From the NCBI GenBank assembly GCA_031292175.1, contig JARLHQ010000027.1, forward strand, positions 1 through 64,000: 64,000 bases of DNA, given 5' to 3'. This document shows, in pieces, positions 26,497 to 35,317 of the stretch. The DNA comes from Humidesulfovibrio sp. Lineage in GTDB: Bacteria; Desulfobacterota; Desulfovibrionia; Desulfovibrionales; Desulfovibrionaceae. Below the pieces are notes generated by a model. The model saw only the letters and a program-made list of their open reading frames with translations. It made no database searches and had not been told where the DNA came from. The first letter of the stretch is position 1. The number at the start of each line of letters is the position of its first letter. Both the position numbers and the translations under genes were made by a program.

Positions 26497-27006
26497 CTAT
26501 TGGGGTTCATTTCGGTTTAAACGAAGCATAAACCAACAGTGGCGCAGCATCAGGATGGCGTTCCAGATCAGGAAAAAGGCGCTGACGGTGAATACGGTGT
26601 ATTCGATGCGCTCGGTGTTGATGATGGAGTTGGGTATTTTGATGCAGGCAACGCATATTTCCATGAGCAAGCCCAGCAGCAGGTAGCACAAGCCGTATTC
26701 GTGGCAGAGATGGTCCACCCGTTCTTGGAGCCGACTCTCAAATGCCGGGTAAAGCCTGAATATCCGCATGAAGGACTGACGCTCCTCCACGGCAACGCCA
26801 TACCCGATCAGAATGACGCCTAAGTATTCGAAGGTGTCTTCCAGTTCGAGCACGTTGCCCGTGGCATTGAAGATCATCGGCAGCATGACCCACAGGGACA
26901 AAGCGCTCAAGCATATCAGCAGCACATTGATGGCGATGATGCCGTATCTCCCAGTGAAGGCAAGGAGCACTTTCTCCCACAACGTAGCCTCGGGCCCTAT
27001 GCTCAT
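26497..27006 (-). CDS. Hypothetical four-helix membrane protein
   Basis: A 169-residue membrane protein with hydrophobic segments at about 23-47, 60-75, 103-123 and 138-158. The loop between the second and third has charged residues (VEERQSFMRIFRLYPAFESRLQERVDH). No family is recognised. The ATG follows GGGAGGTCTC. Base composition is AT-richer than the average here. It stands alone between two terminators. Confidence 0.65.
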   Translation of the reverse strand: MSIGPEATLWEKVLLAFTGRYGIIAINVLLICLSALSLWVMLPMIFNATGNVLELEDTFEYLGVILIGYGVAVEERQSFMRIFRLYPAFESRLQERVDHLCHEYGLCYLLLGLLMEICVACIKIPNSIINTERIEYTVFTVSAFFLIWNAILMLRHCWFMLRLNRNEPQ

Positions 27007-27278
27007 GAGACCTCCCGCGCGTGCATTCCTTGATCTTGTGAACTAAAATCCACAGGACGCTCCAATACTTGTTGAAACCGCCAATGATCTCCTGGACTTT
27101 AGCTTCCATTAAGCCGCAGATGTTCCCCCTGTCAAACCCTCTTGTTCGCCTGCTCATCCCAACATTGCAGTGTCTTCGTATCCGCGGAGGATAGGGCAAC
27201 GCGGGGACGCGACCCTCGCTTGCGGTAGGGACGAGAAGGGCGTGAAACAGCTCCCATTGCCGGACCACCCCAAATTGA

Positions 27279-27318
27279 AAGGGTTGCTTCCGGCGGTTCT
27301 GTGCCGGAAGCAACCCTT
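27279..27318 (-). terminator. Perfect 16-bp hairpin, probable nrdD terminator
   Basis: Arms AAGGGTTGCTTCCGGC (27279-27294) and its exact complement (27303-27318) around 8 bases. On the minus strand it is followed by TCAATTT, a weak T-rich stretch. It lies 112 bases after the nrdD stop. Confidence 0.55.
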
Positions 27319-27326
27319 CAGTTCAT

Positions 27327-27400
27327 GGGGAGTCCAGAGGGACTCAGGCCCTTTGGCGGGGGTGCCGGGGGCGGAGCCCCTGGCCTCTTCGTCCGGAAGG
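27327..27400. repeat. Hairpin-rich intergenic repeat-like element
   Basis: Contains GGGGAGTCCAGAGGG, then CCCTTTGGC and a GGGGC-GGA-GCCCC hairpin. From memory, this resembles a repeat (GGGGAGTCCAGAGGG...CCCTTTGGCCGCCGGAGGC) scattered between genes in Desulfovibrio genomes. Only one copy is in this window, so repetition is not shown here. The rest of 27007-27429 shows no gene. Confidence 0.4.
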
Positions 27401-27429
27401 GCCCCCTTGCCCTCCCGCTCCTGGCGCGG

Positions 27430-29490
27430 CTACCTGTCGCAGCCGCAAATGCCGGAGTAGACCACGCGGTCAACGTACTCGGCCTGCTTGCCTTTGTTCC
27501 AGCGCGAGACCGGGCGGTAGTAGCCCACGATGCGCGTAAAGACCTCGGCGTCCGCGCCGCAGGTGGGACAGGTCTCGTGCTCGCCGTGGATGTAGCCATG
27601 GTCCTTGCACACAGAGAATGTGGGCGTGATGGACAAGAACGGCAGTTTGGTGTTGCGGAAACTCTTCACGATGAACTCGCGCAGGGAGGCCACATCGGCC
27701 ACGCTCTCGCCCAGGAAGGTGTGGAACACCGTGCCGCCGGTGTACAGCGGCTGCAACTGGTCCTGGTGCTCCAGGCAGGCCACCACGTCCGTGGAGTAGT
27801 CCACGGGCAGGCAGGTGGAATTGGTGTAATACGGCGTGCCATTGCCGCTGGTGATGATGTCCGCGTAGAGGTTCTTGTCGATCTTGGCCAGGCGGTAGCT
27901 GGTGCCCTCCGCCGGGGTGGCCTCCAGGTTGTAGAGGTTGCCCGTCTCCTCCTGAAACCGGCTGGTGATCTCACGCAGGCGGTTCAGGGTGCGGCGCATG
28001 AGACGCATGCCATTCTCCGTCTCAATGCCCTTGCCAATGAGGTTCAGGCAGGCCTCGTGCCCGCCGAGCAGGCCGATGGTGGAGAAATGCCCTCGGAAGG
28101 CATTCTTGAGATAGCGCTTGGTCCACGGGAACATGCCCCGCTCCAGGTTGTCGGTGATGAGCTTGCGTTTGAACTCCAGGGCATCCTTGGCCATGATGGC
28201 GTATTCCTCGACAAGCGAGAGGAACTCGTCCTCGCCCTGGGACAGGTACGCCAGCTTGGGCAGGTTCAGGGTCACCACGCCGATGGAGCCGGTGAGGTCG
28301 CCCGCGCCGAAAAGCCCGCCGACCTTGTTGCGCAGTTCGCGCAGGTCCATCTTGAGGCGGCAGCACATGCTGCGCACGTCCTCGGGCGAAAGCTCGGAGT
28401 TGATGAAGTTCTGGAAGTAAGGCGCGCCGTACTTGGCCGTGAGCTTGAGCAAAAGCTCGCCGATGGGCGACTCCCAGGGGAAGTCCTCGGTGACGTTGTA
28501 CGTCGGGATGGGGAACGAGAAGATCTGGCCCGCGTAGTCGCCGTCCAGCATGACCTCAAGGAAGGCGCGGTTGAACATCTCCATCTCCACAGCGTATTCG
28601 CCGTAGGTGGAGTCGAGAAGCGCGCCGCCGATGATGATGGCCTCGTTCGCGATGTGCTTGGGCGGCGTCAGGTCCAGCGTCAGGTTGGTGAAGGGGCTCT
28701 GCCCGCCCCAGCGGCTGGTGGTGTTCAGATTGAACACGAACTTCTGCACGGCCTGGCGCACCTTGTCGTAGGAAAGCCCGTCGTGCCGGATGAACGGGGC
28801 CAGATACGTGTCCACGTTGTTGAAGGCCTGCGCGCCCGCCCATTCGTTCTGCAGTGTGCCCAGGAAATTCACCATCTGGCCGAGCGCGGAGTCGAAGTGC
28901 CGGGCCGGACCGGCGCAGGAACGCCCTTCCAGGTTGAAGCCTTCAAGCAACAGATCGCGCAGGCTCCAGCCCGCGCAATAGCCCGCCAGGCCGAAGGACA
29001 AGTCGTGGATGTGGAAATAGCCGTGCTCGTGCGACTGGCGGATCTCCTCCGGGTATTTCTCCAGGGCGTAGCGCGCCTGCACTGTGCCGGAGAGGTGCAG
29101 CATGAGCCCCTGGAAGCTGTGGCTCATGTTGGAGTTCTCGGCCACGCGCCAATCGCTCTTGTCCAGGTAGTCGTCGATGGTCTCCTTGATGTCCAGGAAG
29201 GCCTCGCGCTGGTTGCGCAACTGGCGGCGCTTCTCGCGGTACAGGATGTACTTGCGGGCCACGCTGAACTGGCGCATCTCCATGAGCACCAGCTCGACCA
29301 TGTCCTGCACGTGCTCCTGCTCCGGGATGTCCACATCCTTGAGCTTCACCTCCACCTTCTGGGCCAAGCGGCGGCCAAGGAGCGGATCCTTGATGCCACT
29401 GGCGGAGAGGGCCTTGAAGATGGCCTGGGCGATGCGGTCAGTCGACCAGGTTTCCAGCCGTCCGTCGCGCTTCAGAATCTGCGAGGGCAT
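27430..29490 (-). CDS. nrdD: Anaerobic ribonucleoside-triphosphate reductase
   Basis: A class III, oxygen-independent reductase of 686 residues that turns NTPs into dNTPs with a glycyl radical. An ATP-cone regulatory domain covers about 1-95 (QILKRDGRLETWSTDRIAQAIFKAL). The barrel contains the conserved CAGWSLRDLL. The C-terminus has the zinc site CKDHGYIHGEHETCPTCG, then GYYRPVSRWNKGKQAEYVDR and the glycyl-radical loop RVVYSGICG. ATG has AAGGAGG at 4 bases. The start lies inside nrdG (53-base overlap). Gene order is activase first, reductase second. Confidence 0.96.
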   Translation of the reverse strand: MPSQILKRDGRLETWSTDRIAQAIFKALSASGIKDPLLGRRLAQKVEVKLKDVDIPEQEHVQDMVELVLMEMRQFSVARKYILYREKRRQLRNQREAFLDIKETIDDYLDKSDWRVAENSNMSHSFQGLMLHLSGTVQARYALEKYPEEIRQSHEHGYFHIHDLSFGLAGYCAGWSLRDLLLEGFNLEGRSCAGPARHFDSALGQMVNFLGTLQNEWAGAQAFNNVDTYLAPFIRHDGLSYDKVRQAVQKFVFNLNTTSRWGGQSPFTNLTLDLTPPKHIANEAIIIGGALLDSTYGEYAVEMEMFNRAFLEVMLDGDYAGQIFSFPIPTYNVTEDFPWESPIGELLLKLTAKYGAPYFQNFINSELSPEDVRSMCCRLKMDLRELRNKVGGLFGAGDLTGSIGVVTLNLPKLAYLSQGEDEFLSLVEEYAIMAKDALEFKRKLITDNLERGMFPWTKRYLKNAFRGHFSTIGLLGGHEACLNLIGKGIETENGMRLMRRTLNRLREITSRFQEETGNLYNLEATPAEGTSYRLAKIDKNLYADIITSGNGTPYYTNSTCLPVDYSTDVVACLEHQDQLQPLYTGGTVFHTFLGESVADVASLREFIVKSFRNTKLPFLSITPTFSVCKDHGYIHGEHETCPTCGADAEVFTRIVGYYRPVSRWNKGKQAEYVDRVVYSGICGCDR

Positions 29491-30115
29491 GAGACCTCCT
29501 TGGGGGCTTGTATGCTTGCGTGGTCAGGGTAAATCCAGCGGGCAAAAGACCGCGCACGGTCTTCACGTCGGTTTCCGTCAGAAGAGGCACCAGTGTGGTG
29601 CGAAAATGAAAAGCCTCCGGCCGGGCCTCGGCCAGGGCGAAAATGCGGGAGAGCCTGCGCCGGGCATCCTGCTCGGACACCGCGCCGCCGGTCAGCGCCG
29701 GGTATTTCCCGAACGGCCCCTTCACGTCCACGAAGAACTGCGTCACGAGCCCCTCGGCCAGCATAAGCTCCACCATCTCCGGCAGCATGCCATTGGTATC
29801 GAGCTTGATGGGCAGGCCGCTCTGCGCGATCTCGTGCAGAATTGCGCCCACGCCGGGCACGAAGGTCGGCTCACCGCCGGTCACGGTGACGCCGGACAGC
29901 CAGCGCGACCGCTTGGTCAGAAAGGCGCGCAGACCCGCTGGCGTCAGAAGCGGCAGGCCCTCCATGTTCCAGGCCAGCTCCGCGTTGTGGCAGGTGGGGC
30001 AGCGCAGGTTGCAGCCGCCCAAAAACACCACACAGCAGGGACGGCCGGGCCAGTCGCACAGGCTCAGGGGCTCAAGGCCCCGCAGATGGTTCCAGGCGGG
30101 CTGACTCATGGACAA
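29438..30115 (-). CDS. nrdG: Anaerobic RNR-activating radical SAM protein
   Basis: Activates NrdD by creating its glycyl radical with SAM and a 4Fe-4S cluster. It has 225 residues with the cluster motif CNLRCPTC (Cx3Cx2C, about 35), GVTVTGGEPTF (SAM-binding GGE) and KLDTNG. It is longer than E. coli NrdG (154) and of the type annotated as an anaerobic RNR activating protein. Start is TTG at 30115 with GAGGAG 6 bases upstream, or ATG at 30109. Its tail overlaps nrdD by 53 bases. The 494-base gap upstream (30116-30609) holds the proB hairpin and no gene I can see. Confidence 0.9.
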   Translation of the reverse strand: MSMSQPAWNHLRGLEPLSLCDWPGRPCCVVFLGGCNLRCPTCHNAELAWNMEGLPLLTPAGLRAFLTKRSRWLSGVTVTGGEPTFVPGVGAILHEIAQSGLPIKLDTNGMLPEMVELMLAEGLVTQFFVDVKGPFGKYPALTGGAVSEQDARRRLSRIFALAEARPEAFHFRTTLVPLLTETDVKTVRGLLPAGFTLTTQAYKPPRRSHALADSEARRTAGNLVD

Positions 30116-30551
30116 CGGAGGCTCCTCGAATTTTGCGCTGTGTCGGCGCCAAGCGGCCGGATTGCCGCACCACCAGGCCCAGGCGTGACGACAAAGGCCA
30201 CCCTACTCCAAGCACCATTTTCTGTACAGGGAGTCCGGAAGCATCGCTGGGACATGTTGCCTGAATTCGCTCATTTTCGGCGATTATCTGGAAATTTCTG
30301 CAAAAATAATACATTCTCCACAGCAAACGCACACCACGGATGCGGCTATATTCATGGATTACTCTAGACATCGTGTAGAAGAAATTTCCCAGCCTTCACG
30401 CTTCCGTGTTTTCGACACCCGCGGTGAGGCAAGCCCGGATGAAAACTTCGCGGAAGCCTGCCAGGCGGGAGCGCGTCGCCTTCCACACCCATGTTGGCCC
30501 CGGCCGCGCCCCGTGGTGCCGACGTCTGGCCCGTCCGGCGGACAAGACGAA

Positions 30552-30585
30552 GCGGGCCGCTCTCCCGATTGGGAAAGCGGCCCGC
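30552..30585 (-). terminator. Hairpin after proB
   Basis: Perfect 10-bp arms GCGGGCCGCT and AGCGGCCCGC, 25 bases after the proB stop. The following minus-strand bases are only moderately T-rich (CTTCGTCTTG), so termination may be partial. Confidence 0.55.
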
Positions 30586-30609
30586 CTTCATACCTAGCGT
30601 TGGCGGTGA

Positions 30610-31776
30610 CTACAAGGCGGCGTCCAGAAGCAGGTTGTCGCGGTGGATAGCCTCGACAAAGGGCGCCTGGCCCAGCACTTCAGCCAGTTCGCCGCTTTTG
30701 CGACCCATAATGCGCCGCAGCTCGCTCGCGGAGTAGTTGGAGAGGCCGACCCCCACGGTGGCCCCAGTGGCGTCAAGGATGCGCACCAGCGCGCCGCGCG
30801 CGAACCGGCCGTCAACCGAGCGGATGCCCGCGGGAAGCAGGCTCTTGCCGTTGTCGCGCAGGGCCTTGGCCGCGCCCGCGTCCACGCTGATGCCTCCCGC
30901 CGGGTTGTCGTGGTAGGCCAGCCAAAATTTGCGGTGCGAAACCGTACGCTTGCAGGGCAACACCAGGGTGCCCAGGGCCTCGCCGCCGAAGATGCGGTCC
31001 AGAGGGATCTCCGCCTTGCCGGAGACGATGAGCGTGGCCACACCCAACTGGGCGGCGCGGCGCGCGGCGCGCAGCTTGGAGTACATGCCTCCCGAGCCCA
31101 CGCTCGTCTTGCCGTCGCACATGCCTTCGATGTCCAGCGCCTCAACATCGTCGATGATGGGCAGACAGCAGGCGTCAGGGTGCTTGTCGGGGTTCTTGTC
31201 GAACACGCCGCCCGCGCTGGTGATGTTCACGAAAAGATCCGCGCCCACCAAGTCGACCATGAGACTCGCCAGGGTGTCGTTGTCGCCGAACTCCAGCTCA
31301 GCCACGGCCACGGTGTCGTTCTCGTTCACGATGGGGATGACGCCCCAGTCGAGCAGGCGCTGCATCGTATTGCGGGCGTTCAGGAAGCGCGAGCGGCTCT
31401 TGAGGTCCTCGCGCGTCAGCAGGATCTGGGCCACGGTCTTGCCGGAGCGCCCGAAGGACTCGTCATACACGTGCATGAGGCGGCTTTGGCCGATGGCCGA
31501 GGCGGCCTGGCGCGCGGGCAGCTCGGAAAAATCGATGTTTGCGGCGCCGGGCACGCTCTGGCGGATGCGCGTGCGGCCCGCGGCCACCGCGCCTGAACTC
31601 ACCAGCACAACCTTGAGGCCCCGGTCGCACAGGGCGGAAATCTGCTCCACCAGCTTGTGCACAGCGTCCACAGCCAGCCCGTCGACCGTGGTCAGGACCG
31701 CGCTGCCCACCTTCACCACCACGGTGCGCGCTCGGCCCAAAATGTCGGCGCGCAGCTCAGTCGCCGAGGCGCTCAT
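30610..31776 (-). CDS. proB: Glutamate 5-kinase with PUA domain
   Basis: First step of proline synthesis: phosphorylates glutamate to glutamyl-5-phosphate. The 388-residue protein has an amino acid kinase domain (VVVKVGSAVLTT at about 20, VSSGAVAAGRTRI, and PIVNENDTVAVAELEFGDNDTLAS at about 150) and a C-terminal PUA domain (about 285-370). Overlaps the end of obg by 4 bases. It completes the widespread order rplU-rpmA-obg-proB. The proA gene is not in the window. Confidence 0.95.
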   Translation of the reverse strand: MSASATELRADILGRARTVVVKVGSAVLTTVDGLAVDAVHKLVEQISALCDRGLKVVLVSSGAVAAGRTRIRQSVPGAANIDFSELPARQAASAIGQSRLMHVYDESFGRSGKTVAQILLTREDLKSRSRFLNARNTMQRLLDWGVIPIVNENDTVAVAELEFGDNDTLASLMVDLVGADLFVNITSAGGVFDKNPDKHPDACCLPIIDDVEALDIEGMCDGKTSVGSGGMYSKLRAARRAAQLGVATLIVSGKAEIPLDRIFGGEALGTLVLPCKRTVSHRKFWLAYHDNPAGGISVDAGAAKALRDNGKSLLPAGIRSVDGRFARGALVRILDATGATVGVGLSNYSASELRRIMGRKSGELAEVLGQAPFVEAIHRDNLLLDAAL

Positions 31777-32858
31777 GCCTCATCCTCCTCCGTATCGTCC
31801 ACATAGCCGAACACATGAACGGGCGAGGACTCGCCGTCATCGGAATCCTCCTGCGCATCGTCCTTGCCCATGCGGGTCCACATTTCGGCCAGCAGCTCGG
31901 GCAGGCCGGCCCCGGTCAGGGCGGAGACGAAAAGCACATCCTCCGGAGCGTTCGCGCGCAGGGCGGCAAGGCGCTCCTCTGGTAGAATGTCGATCTTATT
32001 GATGACGCGGATCTGCGGTTTCTCCGCCAATTCCGGGTCAAAGGCGAACAACTCGTCGTTCAGCATGACGTAGCCGGCAGCCGGATCTTCGGGGTCCGCG
32101 TCCTCGCCGCTCAGGATATGCACAAGAAAACGCGTGCGCTCCACATGCTTGAGGAACTTATGCCCCAAGCCCAGGCCTTCGCTCGCACCCTCGATGAGGC
32201 CAGGGATGTCGGCGATGATGAGCCGCCGGGCGTCCGGACCTTCCACGACGCCGAGGTTGGGCGTCAGCGTGGTGAAGGGGTACGAGGCGATCTTTGGCCG
32301 CGCGGCCGAGACGGCCGAAAGGAAGGTGGACTTGCCTGCGTTCGGCAGGCCGAGCAGGCCCGCGTCGGCGATGACCTTGAGCTCCAGGCGCAGGCGCTTC
32401 TCCATACCGGGCTTGCCGGATTCCGCGTGCTTGGGCGCGCGGTTGATGGAGCTTTTGAAATGCAGGTTGCCGCGACCGCCCTCGCCGCCGGGGCAGACGG
32501 TGAACTCCATGTTCGCGCGCCGGAGATCGGCCAGCAGGGTGTACCCCTCGCCGTCCTCGTCCTCCAGGAACACCTGGGTGCCCACGGGCACGTCGATGTA
32601 GAGATCCTCGCCGTTGCGGCCGTATTTGTCCTGGCCCTTCCCGTTGACGCCGTTTTCCGCCTCGAACAGGCGCTGGGCGCGGAAGTCGTAAAGGGTCAGA
32701 AGGCGCGGACAGGCGCGAAAAATGACGTCGCCGCCCTTGCCGCCGTCGCCGCCGTCGGGGCCGCCCTTGGGCAGATTCTTGGCGCGCTTGAGCGAAGCGC
32801 TGCCCTTGCCGCCCCTGCCGGAGCGCACCGTGATGCTGGCTTCGTCAACGAATCGCAT
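31773..32858 (-). CDS. obg: GTPase Obg/CgtA
   Basis: A GTPase of late 50S ribosome assembly and stress control, 361 residues. A Gly-rich OBG fold covers 1-158 (RSGRGGKGSASLKRAKNLPKGGPDGGDGGKGGDV, read in parts). The G domain has G1 GLPNAGKSTFL (about 168), G3 ADIPGLIEGA and G4 NKID. An acidic tail (QEDSDDGESS) replaces the longer C-terminal domain of some relatives. It starts just after the rpmA terminator and overlaps proB. Confidence 0.96.
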   Translation of the reverse strand: MRFVDEASITVRSGRGGKGSASLKRAKNLPKGGPDGGDGGKGGDVIFRACPRLLTLYDFRAQRLFEAENGVNGKGQDKYGRNGEDLYIDVPVGTQVFLEDEDGEGYTLLADLRRANMEFTVCPGGEGGRGNLHFKSSINRAPKHAESGKPGMEKRLRLELKVIADAGLLGLPNAGKSTFLSAVSAARPKIASYPFTTLTPNLGVVEGPDARRLIIADIPGLIEGASEGLGLGHKFLKHVERTRFLVHILSGEDADPEDPAAGYVMLNDELFAFDPELAEKPQIRVINKIDILPEERLAALRANAPEDVLFVSALTGAGLPELLAEMWTRMGKDDAQEDSDDGESSPVHVFGYVDDTEEDEA

Positions 32859-32874
32859 AAGGCCATACCCCAGA

Positions 32875-32916
32875 TAAAAAACGGGCAGGAGCCGCTACTA
32901 AGCCGCCCCTGCCCGT
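32875..32916 (-). terminator. Terminator between rpmA and obg
   Basis: Minus-strand arms ACGGGCAGG and CCTGCCCGT followed by a T6 run (A-run 32875-32880 on the plus strand). It separates rplU-rpmA from obg-proB, so some read-through or a separate obg promoter is expected. Confidence 0.85.
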
Positions 32917-32947
32917 GCTATGAATCTTTTTCGAAAAGCCGCCTGAA

Positions 32948-33217
32948 CTAGGCGCTCACGGGCAGAATGTGCACCCGGGTCTTGACCTTGTTGTGACGGG
33001 TGTACTTCTCGTACTTCACCTCGCCGTCAATCAGGGCGAACAGGGTCCAGTCCTTGCCGACGCCGACATTCTTGCCGGGGTGGATGGACGTGCCGACCTG
33101 CCGCACGAGGATGTTGCCCGCGACGACCTTCTGGCCGCCAAAACGCTTCACGCCACGGTGCTGTCCGGCGCTGTCGCGTCCGTTTCTGGAGCTGCCGCCT
33201 GCTTTCTTGTGAGCCAT
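32948..33217 (-). CDS. rpmA: 50S ribosomal protein L27
   Basis: An 89-residue ribosomal protein near the peptidyl-transfer centre. The N-terminus [18 protein letters not shown] is canonical, as is [17 protein letters not shown]. No Firmicutes-type N-terminal extension is present. It starts 18 bases after rplU. Confidence 0.98.
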   Translation of the reverse strand: MAHKKAGGSSRNGRDSAGQHRGVKRFGGQKVVAGNILVRQVGTSIHPGKNVGVGKDWTLFALIDGEVKYEKYTRHNKVKTRVHILPVSA

Positions 33218-33235
33218 GTTATCCCTCCTTGCCCG

Positions 33236-33547
33236 CTAGGCCTGGATGGTTTTGACCTTCAGGCTGGTGTAATCCTGCCTGTGGCCCGTCTTCTTATGGA
33301 AGTCGTTGCGGCGCTTCTTCTTGAAGATGATAATCTTCTCGCCACGGCCGTGGCCAAGCACTTCGCAGGCGACCTTGGCCCCGTCAAGATAAGGGGCGCC
33401 AATCTTGGTCTGGCCGCCATCGGCCACCAGAAGCACTTTGTCCAGTTCAACATCGGTTCCGGGCTCAGCCTGAAGAAGCTCCACCTTGAACTCGAGTCCC
33501 TGTTCCACGCGGTACTGCTTACCGCCGGTCTCGATAATTGCGAACAT
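33236..33547 (-). CDS. rplU: 50S ribosomal protein L21
   Basis: A 103-residue ribosomal protein. MFAIIETGGKQYRVEQG starts the family fold and FKKKRRNDFHKKTGHRQDYT is the RNA-binding loop near the end. The ATG at 33547 has GGAGG 8 bases upstream; an in-frame start 15 bases earlier lies on the binding site and is rejected. Confidence 0.98.
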   Translation of the reverse strand: MFAIIETGGKQYRVEQGLEFKVELLQAEPGTDVELDKVLLVADGGQTKIGAPYLDGAKVACEVLGHGRGEKIIIFKKKRRNDFHKKTGHRQDYTSLKVKTIQA

Positions 33548-33577
33548 TGCGAATACCTCCATCGCGTAAGAGGCGTT

Positions 33578-33607
33578 CTCTTAGCTTGGGCCGAGGTGAA
33601 AAGTCAA
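33578..33607 (-). promoter_or_regulatory. Candidate promoter of rplU-rpmA
   Basis: Minus-strand TTGACT (33602-33607) and TAAGAG (33578-33583) with 18 bases between them, about 30 bases before the rplU ATG. The -35 matches 5 of 6 and the -10 about 3 of 6. Confidence 0.45.
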
Positions 33608-33644
33608 GCATCGGGCCGCAGTTTTTTTCCTAATACACGAGAAC

Positions 33645-34403
33645 TCAGGCCCTGGCCAGCACCAGCACGTCCACGCGCAAGGCCCCGGCCCGCAGCAGAA
33701 CCTGAGCGCATTCCTCAATGGTCGCCCCTGTGGTCATGATGTCGTCGACCAGCAGCACCGAGCGTCCGGCAAGGCGCTTTTTGTCCGCGGCAAAGGCCCC
33801 CCGGATGCTCTCCGCCCTGGCCTCGCGCGCCAGGGTCATCTGCGGCACGGTGCGCCGCACGCGGGTGAGCGCGTCCTGCCAGATGGGCAGCTTGTGCCGC
33901 GCGGAAAGCAGCCGGGCGATCTCGCGGCTCTGGTTGAACCCGCGCCACAGAAGCCGCCGCGGGTGCAGCGGCACCGGCACGATGCCCTCGCACGCCTCAA
34001 TCTCTGGAAACGCCGCCGCACCGCGCTCGAAGGCCTCAAGCAGGCACTCCATGAGCCGCCGCCCGAGGCCCAGGCGCTGCTGGAACTTGTACGCCAGGAT
34101 CATGTCCCGCAATTCCCCGTCATACGGCCCGTAAGCCAAAAATCGTCCCCAGGGGCGGGGCTTCGCGCGGCAACGCCCGCACAGAATCGCTTGTTCCTGC
34201 GGCACGGGCAAATATTCGCCGCAACCTGGGCATGGCGGCCCCCCCCGCATCGGGCTCGCAGCCATGGCGCTTGCGGCTTGGCATCCCGGGCAAAGCCGCT
34301 GCGCCCCTGTGCTCACGACGCATCCGCAACTGGCGCAGCGCGTCTCGGCCAGAAGCGTTGCGGCAAGCACCCGCCCAGCCAGCCGCCGCAACGCCTCACG
34401 CAC
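33645..34403 (-). CDS. comF: ComF-family phosphoribosyltransferase-like protein
   Basis: 252 residues. An N-terminal zinc-finger region (CASCGC, CPGCQ, CPGCG, CGRCR) is followed by a phosphoribosyltransferase fold with SVLLVDDIMTTGATIEECA near 215. ComF proteins are needed for DNA uptake in competent bacteria; elsewhere their job is unclear. Its start overlaps the upstream flavoprotein gene by 8 bases. Confidence 0.88.
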   Translation of the reverse strand: MREALRRLAGRVLAATLLAETRCASCGCVVSTGAQRLCPGCQAASAMAASPMRGGPPCPGCGEYLPVPQEQAILCGRCRAKPRPWGRFLAYGPYDGELRDMILAYKFQQRLGLGRRLMECLLEAFERGAAAFPEIEACEGIVPVPLHPRRLLWRGFNQSREIARLLSARHKLPIWQDALTRVRRTVPQMTLAREARAESIRGAFAADKKRLAGRSVLLVDDIMTTGATIEECAQVLLRAGALRVDVLVLARA

Positions 34404-35022
34404 CGCTTTCCCCGAGCGCCGCCTGGCCCGCCACCCGGCCCAGTTCGACCACGGCGCGGCAGGCCTCCGCAGCGGACGGCAGATCCCCCACCGCGTCCAT
34501 GCCGCGCAGACCCAAAGGCTCTGTCAGGGTCAGGCCGAAATTCACCAGAAAATACTTGAGGGTCATCCGCGCGCCGTCAAATAGCTTCTGCCCCGCGGGC
34601 TGTCCCGCCACGAAACACGCAAAGGCCGGGCGTTCCTTCAGCGCCATGACCCAGGGATCCTTCTTGCGCCGCGCCTCCCAGAAGCGCTGCGAGCGGTCAA
34701 TCCAGGTCTTGCACAGGGAAGGCAGGGCATAAAAATAGATGGGCGAGGCGAACACCACCACCGGCGCGGTCATGAGCACGTCAAACAGCGTCTCGGTCTC
34801 GTCCTTCCCCGCCAGCACGCAACGCGACAGCTCCTCCGCCGCGCAGGCCCGGCAGGCCAGGCATTGCAGCACGCGGAACCGTCGCAGCTCAATGACCCGG
34901 GCCGTGGCCCCGGCCTCGCGCGCACCGCGCGCCACGAGCGCCGCCGCCGCGTCCGAATTGCCGCCGCCCCGATGGCTACAGGCGAAAACCGCCACCTCGC
35001 GCGTCCCGTCCGGCATCGTCAT
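34396..35022 (-). CDS. Flavodoxin-family NAD(P)H reductase
   Basis: A 208-residue flavodoxin-fold protein of the NADPH-dependent FMN reductase type. The N-terminus VAVFACSHRGGGNSDAAAAL binds FMN phosphate and VVFASPIYFYALPSLCKTWIDRS is the second flavin-contact segment. CLACRACAAEELSRC resembles the Cys-rich segment of iron-sulfur flavoproteins, but the spacing is not the compact CX2CX2CX4-7C motif I would require to call one. ATGA overlap with the small gene upstream. Confidence 0.8.
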   Translation of the reverse strand: MTMPDGTREVAVFACSHRGGGNSDAAAALVARGAREAGATARVIELRRFRVLQCLACRACAAEELSRCVLAGKDETETLFDVLMTAPVVVFASPIYFYALPSLCKTWIDRSQRFWEARRKKDPWVMALKERPAFACFVAGQPAGQKLFDGARMTLKYFLVNFGLTLTEPLGLRGMDAVGDLPSAAEACRAVVELGRVAGQAALGESGA

Positions 35023-35207
35023 TCCCCCTTGGCCTTGCGCCGCGTCTTCGCCACAAGCCAGCCATCAGCCTCCGTGGACCCATCCCATGAAAGCGACCAG
35101 CCTCCGGCGATGAATACCGCGTCCTCCACATTGGGCGCAAGCCGAGACTGCACCAGGAACTCCAGTGCGCTCTCGCGGCTGAAACGGAGGCGCCACCCCA
35201 CCTCCAT
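35019..35207 (-). CDS. Small hypothetical protein
   Basis: A 62-residue protein (MEVGWRLRFSRESALEFLV at the start, basic KTRRKAKGE at the end). ATG at 35207 has GAGGGG 5 bases upstream. Its stop overlaps the next start by ATGA, which supports expression. No family recognised. Confidence 0.55.
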   Translation of the reverse strand: MEVGWRLRFSRESALEFLVQSRLAPNVEDAVFIAGGWSLSWDGSTEADGWLVAKTRRKAKGE

Positions 35208-35317
35208 GCCCACCCCTCAACACTTGTCGCGCAGATCAATCGTTGTCATTTGGCGCTCACAGGAATGGGAAATGCCTCTGGCGGGGAAAAGGGACGCGCC
35301 CCTGCCCCTGGCCTTGC

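Noticed and set aside
30116-30551. An NrdR box or FNR site before nrdG
   Set aside because: No match to ACACwATATwTwGTGT or TTGAT-N4-ATCAA was found in this gap.
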